From NCBI GenBank assembly GCA_016647705.1, contig CM028328.1, positions 52,995,647-53,059,646 of the forward strand: a stretch of DNA of 64,000 nt, in the 5' to 3' direction. Numbering within the stretch: the first letter of the stretch is position 1; every line of letters starts with the position of its first letter. A model generated the notes under the pieces. That model was not told the origin of the DNA. It made no database searches and saw nothing but the letters and a program-made list of their open reading frames with translations. This stretch comes from Eucommia ulmoides. Taxonomy: Eukaryota; Streptophyta; Magnoliopsida; Garryales; Eucommiaceae. Positions 21,360-34,190 of the stretch are shown one piece after another. A program made the translations under genes and the position numbers.

Positions 21360-22384
21360 GACTCTTGATTCGTGAAATCGAGAGATCGAGTGTTTGCGTA
21401 GAAGCTTGCGAGATCAATTTGCTAACCAGAATTTGGAGAGAAACCCTAGAAATAGGAATTTTAATTTGATTCGGATAGAAGTAGTTTGAGCTTTCCACGG
21501 ATTGAATCTCGGGTGATAAACAAGGGGGTTAATTGCGGTTTACTCCATTGTATTTTTGTCTTAATTCATTTGAACCCTTGTACGTTAAAAACTTATACAT
21601 CACCAACTTTTACAAAACTGGATCGTCAGAAATGACCCTTGAGATTCGGAATGTGATTTCCTTTGGATTGAGATTCCTACAAAACAATGCACCATGGGTG
21701 GGCTTTCCAGCGTTGCGCTTTCGATTTGAAAATTCTGAAGGAATTTTGACAGAGTATTGAATAGAAAGAAGTGTGTATCTTACATTGACCCCCATTGTAT
21801 TATCTATAGGAGATTGAAAAGTTATTTGACAAGTCTTCCATAAATCATGGTTAATCTCCATTAATGCTCCAGATTTAGTAGAATCATAGATTAGCGGACC
21901 GTTATACTTTAAATTCAACCGCTCTTGCCATATATGTAGCAGATAGTCGCAACGGCTCCCGATCTTGGGTTACGCCCTACCTGATACACTTTTGGCGATG
22001 CAATCCATAAATCTCATACTCATTTCGGTAGTGCAATTCCTAAATTACAGATCCTAAATCTCAGATCAATTTTGATCCCCAATTCATCACAAGATAAAGT
22101 CAATCGAAGATTTTGAATTTTTTTCAAGTTTGGTTGTCCGATAGTGTGGCTAAGAAGGGCCACGGATTTGTTCGTGAAGACTAGGTGAAAAGAAGAAAAC
22201 TGAGAGAAATAACAAGTATGAAGGGATTGATTATAGATGATGGAGATGGAGTAGAGATAGTGGATGGAGATGAAATAGAGCGTGAACAAATATGCGTGAT
22301 TGAAGGAAATGACGATTTTGTCATCTGTGACGAAGATCAAAAGGTGTGGACGATCTTGGAGGCACCGAAATGAATACATGGCAA

Positions 22385-22428
<44 letters not shown>

Positions 22429-22640
22429 AATAAAAATTAAAATAGAATTAAAACAAGGGTAACTTCATCTATTTTAATTTAAAAGTTGGATGAAAAATTT
22501 AATATCATTTAAAATAAAACATATTCCTTTAACTCAAAAACAAAATATATTTATTTCTCACTCTGTTTAAAGTAAAAAGAATTAAATGTAAATTTTTAAA
22601 ATAAAGGGAATAAAGTGATAATAAATCAAAGTAGAACAAT
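21360..22640. other. ATG3 upstream region and adjoining repeat DNA
   Basis: The first 150 bp upstream of the ATG3 start look like a plant 5' leader. A GGGGGTTAATTGCGGTTTACTCC-type sequence starts near 21523 and resembles the ends of the TIR elements elsewhere in this window. Short open frames at 21610-21918 and 22020-22379 match nothing that I recognise. A (TA)n tract occupies about 22387-22426. No further gene is supported. Confidence 0.5.
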
Positions 22641-22697
22641 TTAATTTATATTCAAAAGATAAGTTTCTAGAGAGAGAAGCTCTCCGTACAAAAACCA

Positions 22698-23466
22698 ATG
22701 GCGACTCTGATGATCTTCGAGAATGAATGTCCACCCGAGGGCCCCTCTAAGGAAGAAGAGGATGGCCTCGCTTGTAGTTCAAAAAGGGTAAAGCATGATG
22801 AAGCCCTCTCTCATTCTTCCTCATTGACGACGGGAATGTAGATAGAGAGTGTCGATCCATCTTCCACAAGCCTGGTAGGGGTTACCGTTCCAAACCCTAA
22901 TGTCCTAAATATGGAAAAGGAAGAGGTTATGATGGCGGTAGCTTCGAAGAAAGCTCCTGAATTGATCCATATTCCAGACTTGATATCAGAAGTATCCAAA
23001 AAAACAGTTGTATGTCCCTGCAGTGGACCAAGCACCCCAAGCCATGCAAAAATCCTTTAAAGATGCCTTAAATGGAGGCCGAGGAGAATAGAAAAGAAGG
23101 TATGGGGATGTTTTCTTCAATTTTGAGAAAGATCCGATGATGGAAACTAAGTATGTTATTGAGGACTCTGATACGAAAGGTACAAACTCTCTAATCCCTG
23201 ATATTTGTGTCCATCCTCAAATGTTAGCTAAAAGTAGAGAAAAATGGCAAGATGCCTTGATCATTAAACTAATAGGAAGGTCCATTGGCTATAAAATGTT
23301 GCTATCCAAGGTTACTTTATTGTGGAAAACGCAGGGTAAGTTTGAATTAATTGATTTTAATTGTGGTTTCTTTGTTGTTAAGTTTGATGTAATTTCTGAT
23401 GCTCACCGTGTACTCACTGAGAGACCTTGGGTGATCTTGGATCACTATCTCACAATGAGAAAATGA
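22698..23466 (+). pseudogene. LINE ORF1, N-terminus and DUF4283 domain
   Basis: ORF1 starts at 22698 (MATLMIFENECPPEGPSKEE) and is broken by TAG at 22839. The continuing DUF4283 domain is open at 23137-23466 (landmarks WQDALIIKLIGRSIGYKML, GKFELIDFNCGFFVVKFD and RPWVILDHYL). DUF4283 is the nucleic-acid-binding domain found at the start of plant LINE ORF1 proteins. The TAG and frame changes make the protein non-functional. Confidence 0.88.
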
Positions 23467-23547
23467 GAACCCAACTTCCAATCGAAAGAGGCCAAAAAAC
23501 CTAAAACGACCATCTGGGTAAGGCTTCCTAATATTCTAATTGGATGT

Positions 23548-24342
23548 TGTTGGTGTATAAAATTGGCACACACCTCGAGTATGGTCCAATCGGGTGACAA
23601 GTGGATCCTCTTGCTGAGGTGGAGTCGATGGTTGAAAATTCCTCACGTGAGCTGTATTGGGTCTTGGGAGGACTGACCTACTGTGCCCAGAGTCCTACTC
23701 CTCGGAGGGTGGTACCTATAGAAGGCTTAGACCAAGATTTATCCCCGTGAAACTCTTCCGGCGTGAAAATAAGAGCTCAGAGATAAAATGTACAGAAATG
23801 CGTTAAGTAAGCAAGTGAACTCAAAGCATGTGCATAATAAAGCGTACCTCGGGCTTGTATAACCCCTAGTATATATAGGTATTGGAGATGATTAGTTGGG
23901 CCTAAATACGGTTAATTAGGTGAAACCATATGTTTAGCTGATAATCTAGGGAATTTAGGAGATAATCGCTGGACTTGGGCTTTTGGGCCCATTTGGCGAA
24001 GCCCGCGGGATCTGTCAGGCCAATGGTAGTGAGCTGGTGAAGGAAAGTGGAGATCTGTGGAGTCCTGGGAGAGGAGTGAGCTGGAATAGGGAGCCGGTCG
24101 AGGTAAATGGCTAAGTCGCTGAAGTTGGCCGTCTAGGGCATGACGTAGAGCTCAAGGCGGTACATCCATGCGAAACACCTTGCTCATCTCTAGGTGTAGA
24201 GGAGATTCCAGGGAGGAGCCATGGTCGGTGTGTACTCCAACGTGGCGTTGCGAATTTCGAAATACGTCCATGTCATTACGAGGATGGACACGTGGTTGAG
24301 CCCCAAGTGCTAACTTAGTGTTGCCTGAAAATACCCTCATCA
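23548..24342 (-). mobile_element. Solo LTR inserted in LINE ORF1
   Basis: On the minus strand it runs from TGATGAGGGTATTTTCAGGC to ATACACCAACA, 795 bp with TG...CA ends. The flanks GATGT (23543-23547) and AATGT (24343-24347) are a near-match target duplication. It matches the copy at 63094 in the opposite orientation over most of its length, including CCAATACAGCTCACGTGA and the start. LINE ORF1 sequence resumes immediately after it. No coding domain is present. Confidence 0.82.
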
Positions 24343-25299
24343 AATGTAATGATCCTCCTATTTTATTCTCTATCTGTAATCGAACAGGTAGACCTATAAA
24401 AATGAATGGAACCACAACTTCCTCTGTTAGGTGGAGATTTACTCGTATTTGTGTTGAAATGGACTTAGGAAAACCTTTGAAACCTAAATTTCATTTTGAT
24501 GGAAAAGTTTATAAACTGGAATATGAAAGCATCCATGACTTACATTTTGATGCTGGTAAGATAAATCATAGATCGGAATTTTGCCCTTTTAGGGTGGTTT
24601 CCAGTGAGGTTTTCCCTCCGGTGTCTAAAACGTTGGTGGAAAGCAGGGGGACTAACAGTAACTCTATCCCTAATTCCACTGTTGTGTTTCAATGGGTACA
24701 AAATAGGAATGTCATTGATCATGACACTAGGGGGTAGGGCATGGTAGCAACAAGGAAGATGAAGTGGATTCTGGCTACGACCCCTAGATATTAGTAAAAA
24801 AACTTAGGAAATTTAACATGCATAATAAGGCTTCAAGTAATGGGCCTCAAAAAACATATAACAAGTCTAACTATGCCTATAAAGATGTTGAAATTGGCCC
24901 CAATAGGGGGAAAAATTTCTAGGACTGAAACCCCCCCAGAAAAACCCAAATGGGCCTACTAATCTTCCAAAGAAAAACATGGGACAAGCCCAAAAACCAA
25001 ACCATCCTTCGGGTAAAAGGCTTGCCCCACCTAATAAAATGGGCAAAATCGATACTAGCCTTCCTAAAAAGAAGGCCAAACTAAATAAAGGGAAAGAAAA
25101 GGTTATAAATGAGCCCATTAAATGTTCTGATAAAGGTTCTCAAGCCTCTGTGGCGCCTATTGCCTCGTCTGACGAGCCTGTTACTCCTGTGTATGGGAAG
25201 ACAATCTTTGCTTCTTCTCAAGGTCAGCAACCGTCCTCCTCTTTAAGGAGCATTATTATCTCTGCTAACACCGTATCAGTCCCATCTACCTCAGGTTAG
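24343..25299 (+). pseudogene. LINE ORF1, C-terminal part with CCHC-like knuckle
   Basis: The frame continues the DUF4283-linked region (CNRTGRPIKMN, CVEMDLGKPLKPKFHFDGK). It then enters a decayed zinc knuckle in which one cysteine is replaced (HFDAGKINHRSEFCPF). A stop at 24737 is followed by a lysine-rich C-terminal frame at 24979-25299, typical of the ORF1 tail. Confidence 0.82.
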
Positions 25300-25699
25300 T
25301 CATCTCCTCATTCACTAGCAAAATCCCATCTCCTCCCTTCCGATAATCATACTCACTTCATTCTCTCCCATTTTTCCCTTGCTACCATTGACCCAAATAA
25401 TCATCCTATACTGAACCTCCGTATCTCTTATGGAACATCAAAAATCCCTCATAGTGAAAAACCCCTTATCCTTTTTTCTAGAGCAGGAGAAAGAGGTAGT
25501 ATACCTCTTGGAAGTGTTCTGGGCGGTGAAATCCGTCAGGATAGTGGCGAGGATTATAGAATGGGGGAAGTCCCAGTCCCCCTTCATGGAAGCCTTTGTG
25601 GAACCCATACAAGCATGGGAACTGAGTCTGAAAAGGTGCAAACTGCTCCTAGGAATGAACAATGTTGAGACTCTCACCTCTTTTTCTACGTTTAGATCT

Positions 25700-25812
25700 A
25701 TGAAAATCTTCTCCTAGAGCTGCAGAAGCGCAGGGAACAATACCTTCAAAGCCACTTTCAAAGATTTTATTCTTTCCCACAATCCTAATATTGTTATTCT
25801 TCTGGAAGCTAA
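25700..25812 (+). pseudogene. LINE ORF2 start, endonuclease N-terminus
   Basis: ORF2 begins at 25700 with MKIFS, then an in-frame TAG stands where LINE endonucleases have tryptophan. The conserved N-terminal endonuclease pattern follows (SHNPNIVILLEA). The domain is cut at 25812 by the Ty3/gypsy insertion and resumes at 38329 after the duplicated GCTAA. Confidence 0.85.
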
Positions 25813-26654
25813 TGTCACACCCCATCCCGGCACTCGTCACTTGAGGTCGGGCGTGATGTCAACCTGATGTCACCTGACCCAACGTTGCATATCTATCCAT
25901 ACGTCCATACGTACCTACTCGCGCTACTGTAAAATTCTCTTATTTCTTTCCAAATATATATATAATTACTCTTCCCAAAATTAGGGAATATACCGGTTCC
26001 AAATATTTACAACTGAAAATACAAAAATATATGAACCTTCCATGGTTCACATCCGACCGAATCACCTCCAGAACAACACTACCTCTGGACTCTACCTAGT
26101 GCCAGTAGTGGACCAACTCCTAGTCGCGGTACCTGAACCCCAAAATTCCTTATCGGTGTACTGTCTTTATAATGAAAACATTATATGGATCAAGTATAAA
26201 TAACAAATATCATGCTTTGAAATATAAAATAATGAAATCACATACCCGATTCTATTTTCACCAATGAAATGAAATGATAAACTAATAATATATACCGCAC
26301 TCCACATACGGAGACAATTCCCCTCTGTCCATATTGTAAAGAAATAATGTATATAAAGCACCAAATAAAAATATAATATACCCACATACCATATGAAAAT
26401 TCAGTTTCCCCTGTCACAATTGATATAAACCAATACATATATATATAACCAATATCCGATCCGAACATTTGAAAATCAACCACTCGATTATTTTAGATCA
26501 AACAATCCAAATATTTTAAATCGACCCGTCCAAGTATTTTAGATCCACTAGTCCAACATCTCAACACATGATAAAATATCTCACTAGTCAACCAAGTAAT
26601 ATATATTTATACGCCAATCATTTTAAAGTAATATATATATATATATATATATAT

Positions 26655-26843
26655 TGTAAGACCTTGACTTTTGACATACGTATAATTTAAGTCGCGTTTT
26701 AAAATATTTCAAAAATATCGGGGTGAATTGCGATATTAATTATGTGAATTAAAATTTTAGGGGTTAGATCGTAAGCTATAGAAACATTAAAATTTGAATT
26801 GGGTTAAATTGTAACTTAACTAAAATAAAGGGGGACTTAGTGC

Positions 26844-26912
<69 letters not shown>

Positions 26913-26971
26913 GCTGAAGATAATGAATGGATGGGAGATGGCCACTTAGCCGGTCATTTGATCGCATACAC

Positions 26972-27017
<46 letters not shown>

Positions 27018-29256
27018 TACACACACACATATATTCATATATATCCACACACTAATCAGGAAGAACGGGGAAAAATCCAGAAACTAGAGAGAGAAATGAA
27101 GAAAAAGAAGAAAGAGAGAGGTTCGCAGGGGGTGTTCGCCGGCGGTGAGTTTGTGGGTTTCGTTTGTGTGTGTGTGCTGCGTGTATGTATGTGGGTATTT
27201 CTGCTCGTCTGTGAGGGGGTGTGTGTGTTCCATTTTGATTTTGTGTGTGTTTGTCGGTTTTGGGTTGGTCCGACGATGGTGGGGATGATCGTGAGTGTGT
27301 GTTGTGGGTGTGTGCCTACTGTGTGTGTTGTGATGGTGTGTATGTGTGATTATGGCTCGTCGTATGTGCTGTTGTGGGCATGTGTTCTGCTGCTATGTGT
27401 GTGTGTGGTATCGTCGTCGGTTAATTTGGTCGGCGGTGAATAAAAGCTAGAGAGAGAGAGTTGTGGCGGTGTGTGTGACACTGTCTGTGTGTGTGTTTGC
27501 TGTGTGTGAGAGTGAAGCTTACGGTGTGCATGCGGGTGTGTATTGTGTGTGTTGTGTGTGTATGGACGTTCGTGGGTGATGGTGGCCGGAGTTAGAAAGG
27601 AGAGAGAGAGAGAGATGGCTGAGCTTCAAAACAGAGTAGAGAGAAAGAACAACAAGTTCGCCTAGGCGGAGAGACGTTCGCCTTGGCAGAAAAGGGTTAG
27701 TGTGCAGATCAGAAAGTAAGGGAAGCGGTTCGCCTAGGCGGTGGTTATTTCGCCTAGGCAGTGGAGCGTCAGTAAGTGAACTAGAGCAAAAAATGAGCGT
27801 GTTTGCCGCGACGGTGGGTTTTGCGTTGAGGCGGTGGGAACAGGAGTGTAAATTAAGAATTTTTTTAGGAGATCGACAACCGTTTTGGAACAGGTAACGT
27901 TTCTCGTTATATCTTATGAATGTTAACTTTAATTATTAGTATAAAAAATATTGAACTAACTATAATAAATATCGAGACCGTTCCCATAAATAAATTTGAG
28001 CAATACTAGTTGAATAGTTATATTTTATAATAAAATACGAGGAATAGGAAATTACAAAAATTAGGGCCTACATTTCATGGTTAGGTTATTTTTACATAAA
28101 ATATTAATTTAGGCCCTGTCACTATTAGGTTCGTAGGCATCGGGCTATCGGTAGAGTATATTTGGTAAAAGCCTTCGGAGCGGATAACCAGGTAAGTATA
28201 CTGTCTTCTTGTAAATCTATTTTCATATATATATATATGACGAAAAAATGTGTTTACTTAAAATTGGATGAATTTTCTAACTTACGTGGATCAAGCGTAT
28301 TTTGAGTGTTTCTGAAATTGTAGATTTTATTATTTTTCTAAAAGGGTGGAAGTTGATCATGGGCAGAGTTGTTATTGTTGAGGTGAGGTGGAAATTGGTA
28401 TTGGATATTCACCTGCTTGGCATAATCCAACAGAGCGTTGTTAACCTACTTGGCATAGTCCGACAGAGCGTTGTTATGTCCCATTAGGAAGGCATATCCT
28501 ACGGGTCGTACGGTACCATTGCAACTCCCAATCGTGAGGTTAAAACGATCACATAGCTAGCCGAGGTGTGATGATGTGTGGTGTGGTATGGTGTGAGGTG
28601 GTGTGGTGTGGCGTTTGTCATATACGGTGAATGAGTTGAGTAAAATTTTCAATTATATATACTTTATTTTATACTGGGTTGGTGTATCCATTTACGTTGA
28701 TATATCTATTATTTCGATTGCGTTATACTATATGGTTGTTGAGACGTCCTGGTTGATTTTTACTGCTTAGTTGAAATGTTATAAACATATATACGTTGTT
28801 TTCTGTGGTGACAGGAAAAAAATGTTTTCCTTATGGTTGAGACATATACATATTATGAGATTTTTATTTGATATGTGATGATTATATGTTTTATGCTTGA
28901 TCTATCTAAAATATTTTTATTAAGAAGACAGTACACTCACAGGTATAGCAGCTAGGAGTTGGTCCCCTACTGGCACTATATAGAGTCTGACATTACGGTA
29001 GTGAGAGAACATATTTTGAGAGGTGCTGGTTGAGGTAGACCTATGAGAAGTTCATGATTGTTTTATCTTTGTTGTTATTATTACTTTGTAGGGACGGGTG
29101 TGTCCCTATTTAGAGAGTGTATTCAAATAGTATGATCTGATTTGGTGATTGTGTAATTATGTATGCACTTGTCGTTTTCTAGTTGGCTTGGCATACATGT
29201 GATGTCATGTTGACGTCAAGTTGGCCCCAAGGGGATGGGTGTCTGGGGTGGGGTGT

Positions 29257-29260
<4 letters not shown>
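26655..29260 (+). mobile_element. Solo LTR nested in the 3' LTR, TSD TATAT
   Basis: It runs from TGTAAGACCTTGACTTTTGA to GGGGTGGGGTGTGACA, 2606 bp, flanked by TATAT on both sides (26650-26654 and 29261-29265). It lies in a (TA)n tract of the host LTR, so the duplication alone is weak evidence. The clean TG...CA ends and the resumption of host LTR sequence confirm the insertion. It is the same family as its host but in opposite orientation, and it contains four CGCCTAGGC-type palindromes near 27659-27760. Confidence 0.9.
28405..28480 (+). repeat. Two-copy 33-bp repeat in the nested solo LTR
   Basis: The unit CTGCTTGGCATAATCCAACA plus GAGCGTTGTTAAC occurs twice. It is the complement of the minisatellite unit in the host LTR (ACTATGCCAAGCAGATAATC), which is present there in more copies. 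Confidence 0.75.
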
Positions 29261-29287
<27 letters not shown>

Positions 29288-29408
29288 CTAACTAGTTCCT
29301 CGTATACGACAAAACCACCACAAAACCTTCTGACTAGCCACATGATCGTTTAACCTCACGATCGGGAGTTGCAATGGTACCGTACCACCCATAGGATTTG
29401 CCTTCCTA

Positions 29409-29625
29409 ATGAGTCACAACACTCTTCCGGACTATGCTAAGTAGATAATCACCACTCTGTTGGACTATGCCACACAAATAATCGTCACTCTGCTGGACTA
29501 TGCCAAACAGATAATCACCACTCTACTGGACTATGCCAAGCAGATAATCACCACTCTGCCGGACTATGCCAAGCAGATAATCACCACTCTGTTGAACTAT
29601 GCTAATCAGATAAATACTATGGCAT
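29409..29625 (-). repeat. 33-bp minisatellite in the 3' LTR (about six copies)
   Basis: The unit ACTATGCCAAGCAGATAATC plus ACCACTCTGCTGG repeats with variants about six times. The 5' LTR of the same element has about eleven copies at the matching place, so the number changed after insertion or during reverse transcription. Confidence 0.85.
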
Positions 29626-30868
29626 AGTCAAACCAAACACCAAGTTCCACCTAAAAAATAAATGACTTTTTCCACAACAAATTTCCACCCCTTTTGAAAT
29701 AAACTAAATCCACAATTTCACAAACACTCAAAACCGTTTGATCCATATAAGTTACAAATTCATCCCGTTTTAGGCAAACACATTTTCCATCATATATATG
29801 AAAATAGATTTTTGTAATTTACTAGAAGACAGACTCAGCTGGCTATCAGCTCCGAACAACTTTTTTGGACTACCCTCTATCGTTACTCCAGTGCCTACGA
29901 ACCTAATAGTGACAGGGCCTAAATTAATATTTTATGTAAAAATAACCTAATAATACAATGCAAGCCCTAGGTTCCGTAATTTCCCATTTCTCACATTTTA
30001 TTATGAAATGTTACTACTCGACTAGTATTACTTCGTTAAAGTTTACTATATCAAATTTATTCATGTGAACGGTCTCAATATTTATTATCGTCATTTCGAC
30101 ATTTTGATGTTAGTAATTTAATTTAACAATCATAAAATTTAACAAGAAACATTACCCGTTCCGAAACGGTTGTTGATTTCTTTAAAAATTTTAATATTTT
30201 GGCTCCTGTTCTCACCTCCTCGGCGAAAGATCCACCGCCGCGGCGAACACGCTTCTTCTCTTATCTGTTTGGCCTACTGACGCTCCTCCGCCTAGGTTGT
30301 AACTTCTCTGCCTAGGTGAACAAACTCTTTTTTTTTTTTTTTTTTATTCCGCGTTCTGATGCTCCACCGCTTAGGCAAAATTGTCACCGCCTAGGCAAAC
30401 TCGCTATCGTCTGACCTGCTCTGTTTTTTCCCATTTTCAACCGACCACTCTCTCTCTCCTCACTAACTCCGACGATCACCCTCCATACCAACTGCCAACA
30501 ACCCCACACCAAACAACCACCGTCAGACCAACTGAACGACGGCACAACACACACGCACACAACAGACACACACACAAATGCATGACAAAACCCCCGCCGG
30601 CGACACCACCCATGCCGACCACTAAATCATACACACATAACCATCAATGAACAACAACACACCTCATGCACACACACAGTTGGCGCATACACTCACACTG
30701 CCGGAGGAGCAGAACACACACACACACAAATGAAACACACCCATGAAACATATCACCACACCCATGATGGACGGACGACGATGACCCATTGTCGGCAAAA
30801 CAGAGCACATACACATAATCAACGACACGCACGCACACATTCTCATCAAATACACACAATTGAAGCAA

Positions 30869-30913
<45 letters not shown>

Positions 30914-31218
30914 TTTCATCGACACACACATCAAACCACACACACACACTTACCGGCGACACATACACCCTGACGACGACGATCACACACACACACGCTA
31001 ACGACTATCAATGACACCCACATACCCAACCGACCAACTGCACACCTAACGCCGAAACACAGCCTTATGTTGACCCCATGGATACACCGCCGACGACCTG
31101 CACCTTACGCCGAACTGCCTTTTTTTTTTTTTTCTTTCTCTCTCTTCGATTTCTGGATTCTTCTTCTCTTTTCCCGAGGGTGTGTGGATATATATGAATA
31201 TATGTATGTATATATACT

Positions 31219-31254
<36 letters not shown>

Positions 31255-31542
31255 ATTGTATGCGTGTGTGACAAATGGCCGGCCCTCCTCCCTTCTTTCT
31301 TTCACCGACTTTCTCTCTCGCTCTCTCTCTCTCTATATATATAATATTTCATTTGTACCAAACCCCCTTTTATTTTTGTTAAGATATTAATTAGACCAAA
31401 TTTTAATTTTAATGTTTTAAAAATTACAAATTTACTCCTAAAATTTTAAATCAAATAATAATTAACACCATCCATCCCGTTATTTCTAAATGTTCCAAAA
31501 TACGACTTAAATTATGCGAATATAAAAATCAGGGTCTTATAA

Positions 31543-31553
31543 CCTTTCCTCCC
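31543..31553 (-). other. Polypurine tract of the Ty3/gypsy element
   Basis: On the minus strand GGGAGGAAAGG lies directly before the 3' LTR start. It follows ATTTCAGGACAAAATTTCTT, the usual stretch just before the 3' LTR in this group. The polypurine tract primes plus-strand DNA synthesis. Confidence 0.8.
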
Positions 31554-32329
31554 TAAAAGAAATTTTGTCCTGAAATTTTCGTTCAAAACAATAGGAATTT
31601 AAAATTTTGGTCAAAACAATAAAAATTCAGATTCGCACTGCATGGTTATGTTAGTCACACTTGATTCTAGAACAATTATTTTCTATGTAAAGTCCCATAA
31701 CCAAAAGTCACCCATAATTTGTAATCGTCAAATCATTTCCACACATCGCAACATTTAAACCAACAATACTCGCAACTAATCTCATAAGCAACATATAGCC
31801 CAAATCCTACGTGAACTAGCTCGTGAGACTAAAAATCATTAATCGCAATATCCACATCAAAATTTCAATAGTTCCGTACACGTTTTATAAAATTACTACC
31901 ATCCAACTTCAAATTATAACATTTTCGCAATACGTCAAAATCACATAAATATTTCTCAAGACATCTAAACACGTCGAAATCATATAAATATTCCTTGAAA
32001 CACATAAATATCACCGAGCCACCTAAATATGTCCCAAACCACTCAAATACGTATCAACTTATATCAAACGGGTCATCTATAAGAATTTTCTTCATGCTTC
32101 CATATTTAATCAAGTCCCTAACAAGGCCACGTGCTTCAATTACGTCTCAATCCACATAAAAATGCTTCAAACATATAACCATATATAAATATGGATCGAA
32201 ATACATAAATACGTCCCAACTACAAAAATTTGATACGTCACAAAAGGCAATAGTCACTGTATGTAAAATATTATATCAATAATACTTATCAACTCAAGGA
32301 TAATTCAAATTATCCTTTCCCTATAAAAT

Positions 32330-34190
32330 CTCACTGACCCCCCACATGCCGACTCTCTTAATGCTAATAGTGGACCAATACATATAGTGCAATTATTTTT
32401 ATCAAAATCCACTTCCCACTAAAAATACAGCCACATCGGGCTGTATCCAAATCTCAACAATTTTTGCTTTCCTACCTTAGTTCAGTCTATTTGACTAGAG
32501 TCCTGCATCCTTTTCATACAGCGTTTTATATGGTGCCACCTTGATCACTGAAAAGGTATATGTTATTTTAAACAAATTCTATTAGTGTCACATGATCATC
32601 CCAGTTATCAGAAAATTCCAAAACCCAACTCTCCAACGTCTGAACCGCACTTCCAGATTGACCGTTAGTCTGCAAAATAAAAAGCGGTACCGAATTTCAA
32701 CTTGGCACCCAAAGCAGTTTGGAAACTCGACCAGAACTTCGAAATAAATCTCAGATCTCTATCCGATACTATGAAAACCAGTGCACCATGAAACCTAACC
32801 ATCTCGTCAATATACAATTGGGCATACTTATCAAGAGAATATGTCGTCTTATAACTAGAAAATAAATCGACTTAGTAAGCCTATCTACAATTACTTAAAT
32901 GGAATTATATTTCTTTTAAATGCGAGGTAATCCCGAAACAAAATTCATCGTGTTACGCTCCCTTTTCCATTCTGGAATAGGTAAAGGCTGCAATAACCCA
33001 CCTGGACGTTGATGCTCGATCTTAACTTGCTAACAAACAAAACTTCAGCAACAAATTTCGCAATTTCTCATTCCATTCCGATCTCCCAATAATGCTCATG
33101 TAAATCTCGATACATTTTGGTACTATTGGAGTGCATTACGTATATTGAACTACGCATTTCTTTTAAGGTATCTTTCGTTAAATGGGCATGATTAGAAATA
33201 CCCAATCCATTTCCAATCATCAAGACTTCATCATTATTTCTAACACGATAGTCAGCTCTGTGATCATTTTTCACTTTATCTCTAATCTTTTCCCAACTGG
33301 ACATCTGACTTCTGCGCTTCTACAACACGGTCGATCAATGTCGGTTTCAAAGTCAAAATCTCAAACAATGTTTCCATCTATCCAACCGCCCACTAAACTC
33401 ACAAGAGTCTCAACTCAACACATAAATTAATATGAACAACCTGAATGTGCACAACCTAACCTGCCGATTTCCGGCTCAAAGCATCCGCTACAACATTGGT
33501 CTTTCCTGGATAATAATGAATAGTGTAATTGTAATCTTTGATCAATTCCATCCAACACCTCTGCCTCCGATTTAATTCCTTTTGAACAAACAAATATTTC
33601 AAACGCTGGTGGTCGGTGTATATTCCACAAATCTCGTCATACAGGTAATGTCTCCAAAACTTCAAGGCAACCATAGTTGTCGCCAACTCCAATTCATGCA
33701 TCGGGTAATGATGATCACATTTATCAGTCTTCTCAAATTTAGATTTCTTGCGGGGGTAATCTGGTCAATGGAACAGCCATAACAAAGAATCCCTACACCA
33801 ATCGATGATAATAACCTGTTAATCCCCAATAAGTTTCGAACTTTGGTTACACTTTTCAGTCTTTTCCATTGAACCACAACTTCGACTTTCTTTGGATTTA
33901 CTTGAATACTATCTCCCAAGATCACATGTCCCAAAATTATAACTCGATCCAACCAAAACTCTAATTTATTAAATTTAGCATGCAATTGTTTCTCTCACAA
34001 CGTCTGCAACACAATCTGGAGATGCTTTGCATGCTCTTTTCTACTCTCGACCGCATCGCCGTTTTCACCACGTCACTGTCTCTGATCTCCAACTGGTGAT
34101 ACCCTAATCGGAAATCTATTTTGGAAAAACACCCTGGTCTTCTGCAGTTGGTTGAACCAATCATCAATCCTAGACGACGAGTATTTATTA
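32330..34190 (-). pseudogene. Decayed Ty3/gypsy pol: RT, RNase H, integrase
   Basis: Reading leftward: the RT core near 34060-34150 (CFSKIDFRLGYHQL), RT/RNase H linker at 33662-33985 (FWLDRVIILGHVI, QVNPKKVEVVVQWKR), RNase H at 33456-33701 (HELELATTMVALKFWRHYL, IYTDHQRLKYLF, GKTNVVADALSRK), the integrase zinc-binding region at 33068-33304 (MHSNSTKMYRDLHEHYW), and integrase core remnants at about 32550-33060. Stops and frameshifts separate the pieces. The chromovirus-specific C-terminal chromodomain was not found. Confidence 0.9.

Larger units (their letters stand above)
25813..31541 (-). mobile_element. 3' LTR of the Ty3/gypsy element, split by a solo LTR
   Basis: Homologous to the 5' LTR at 35121-38328, for example over TGACGTCAACCTGATGTCAC-type sequence, CATGGTTCA, and the GTTCCTCGTATACGAC block. 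The solo LTR 26655-29260 interrupts it in a (TA)n tract. Its outer end has TATAAGACCC instead of TGTAAGACCC. Without the nested element it is about 3.1 kb, close to the 3.2-kb 5' LTR. Confidence 0.88.

Noticed and set aside
26879-27060. (GA)n and (TA)n tracts as promoter elements of a gene
   Set aside because: They lie inside the nested solo LTR near its 5' end; no gene follows.
30381-31014. Threonine/histidine-rich and cysteine/valine-rich open frames
   Set aside because: They translate (CA)n/(GT)n-rich LTR sequence; the same pattern recurs in every LTR copy.
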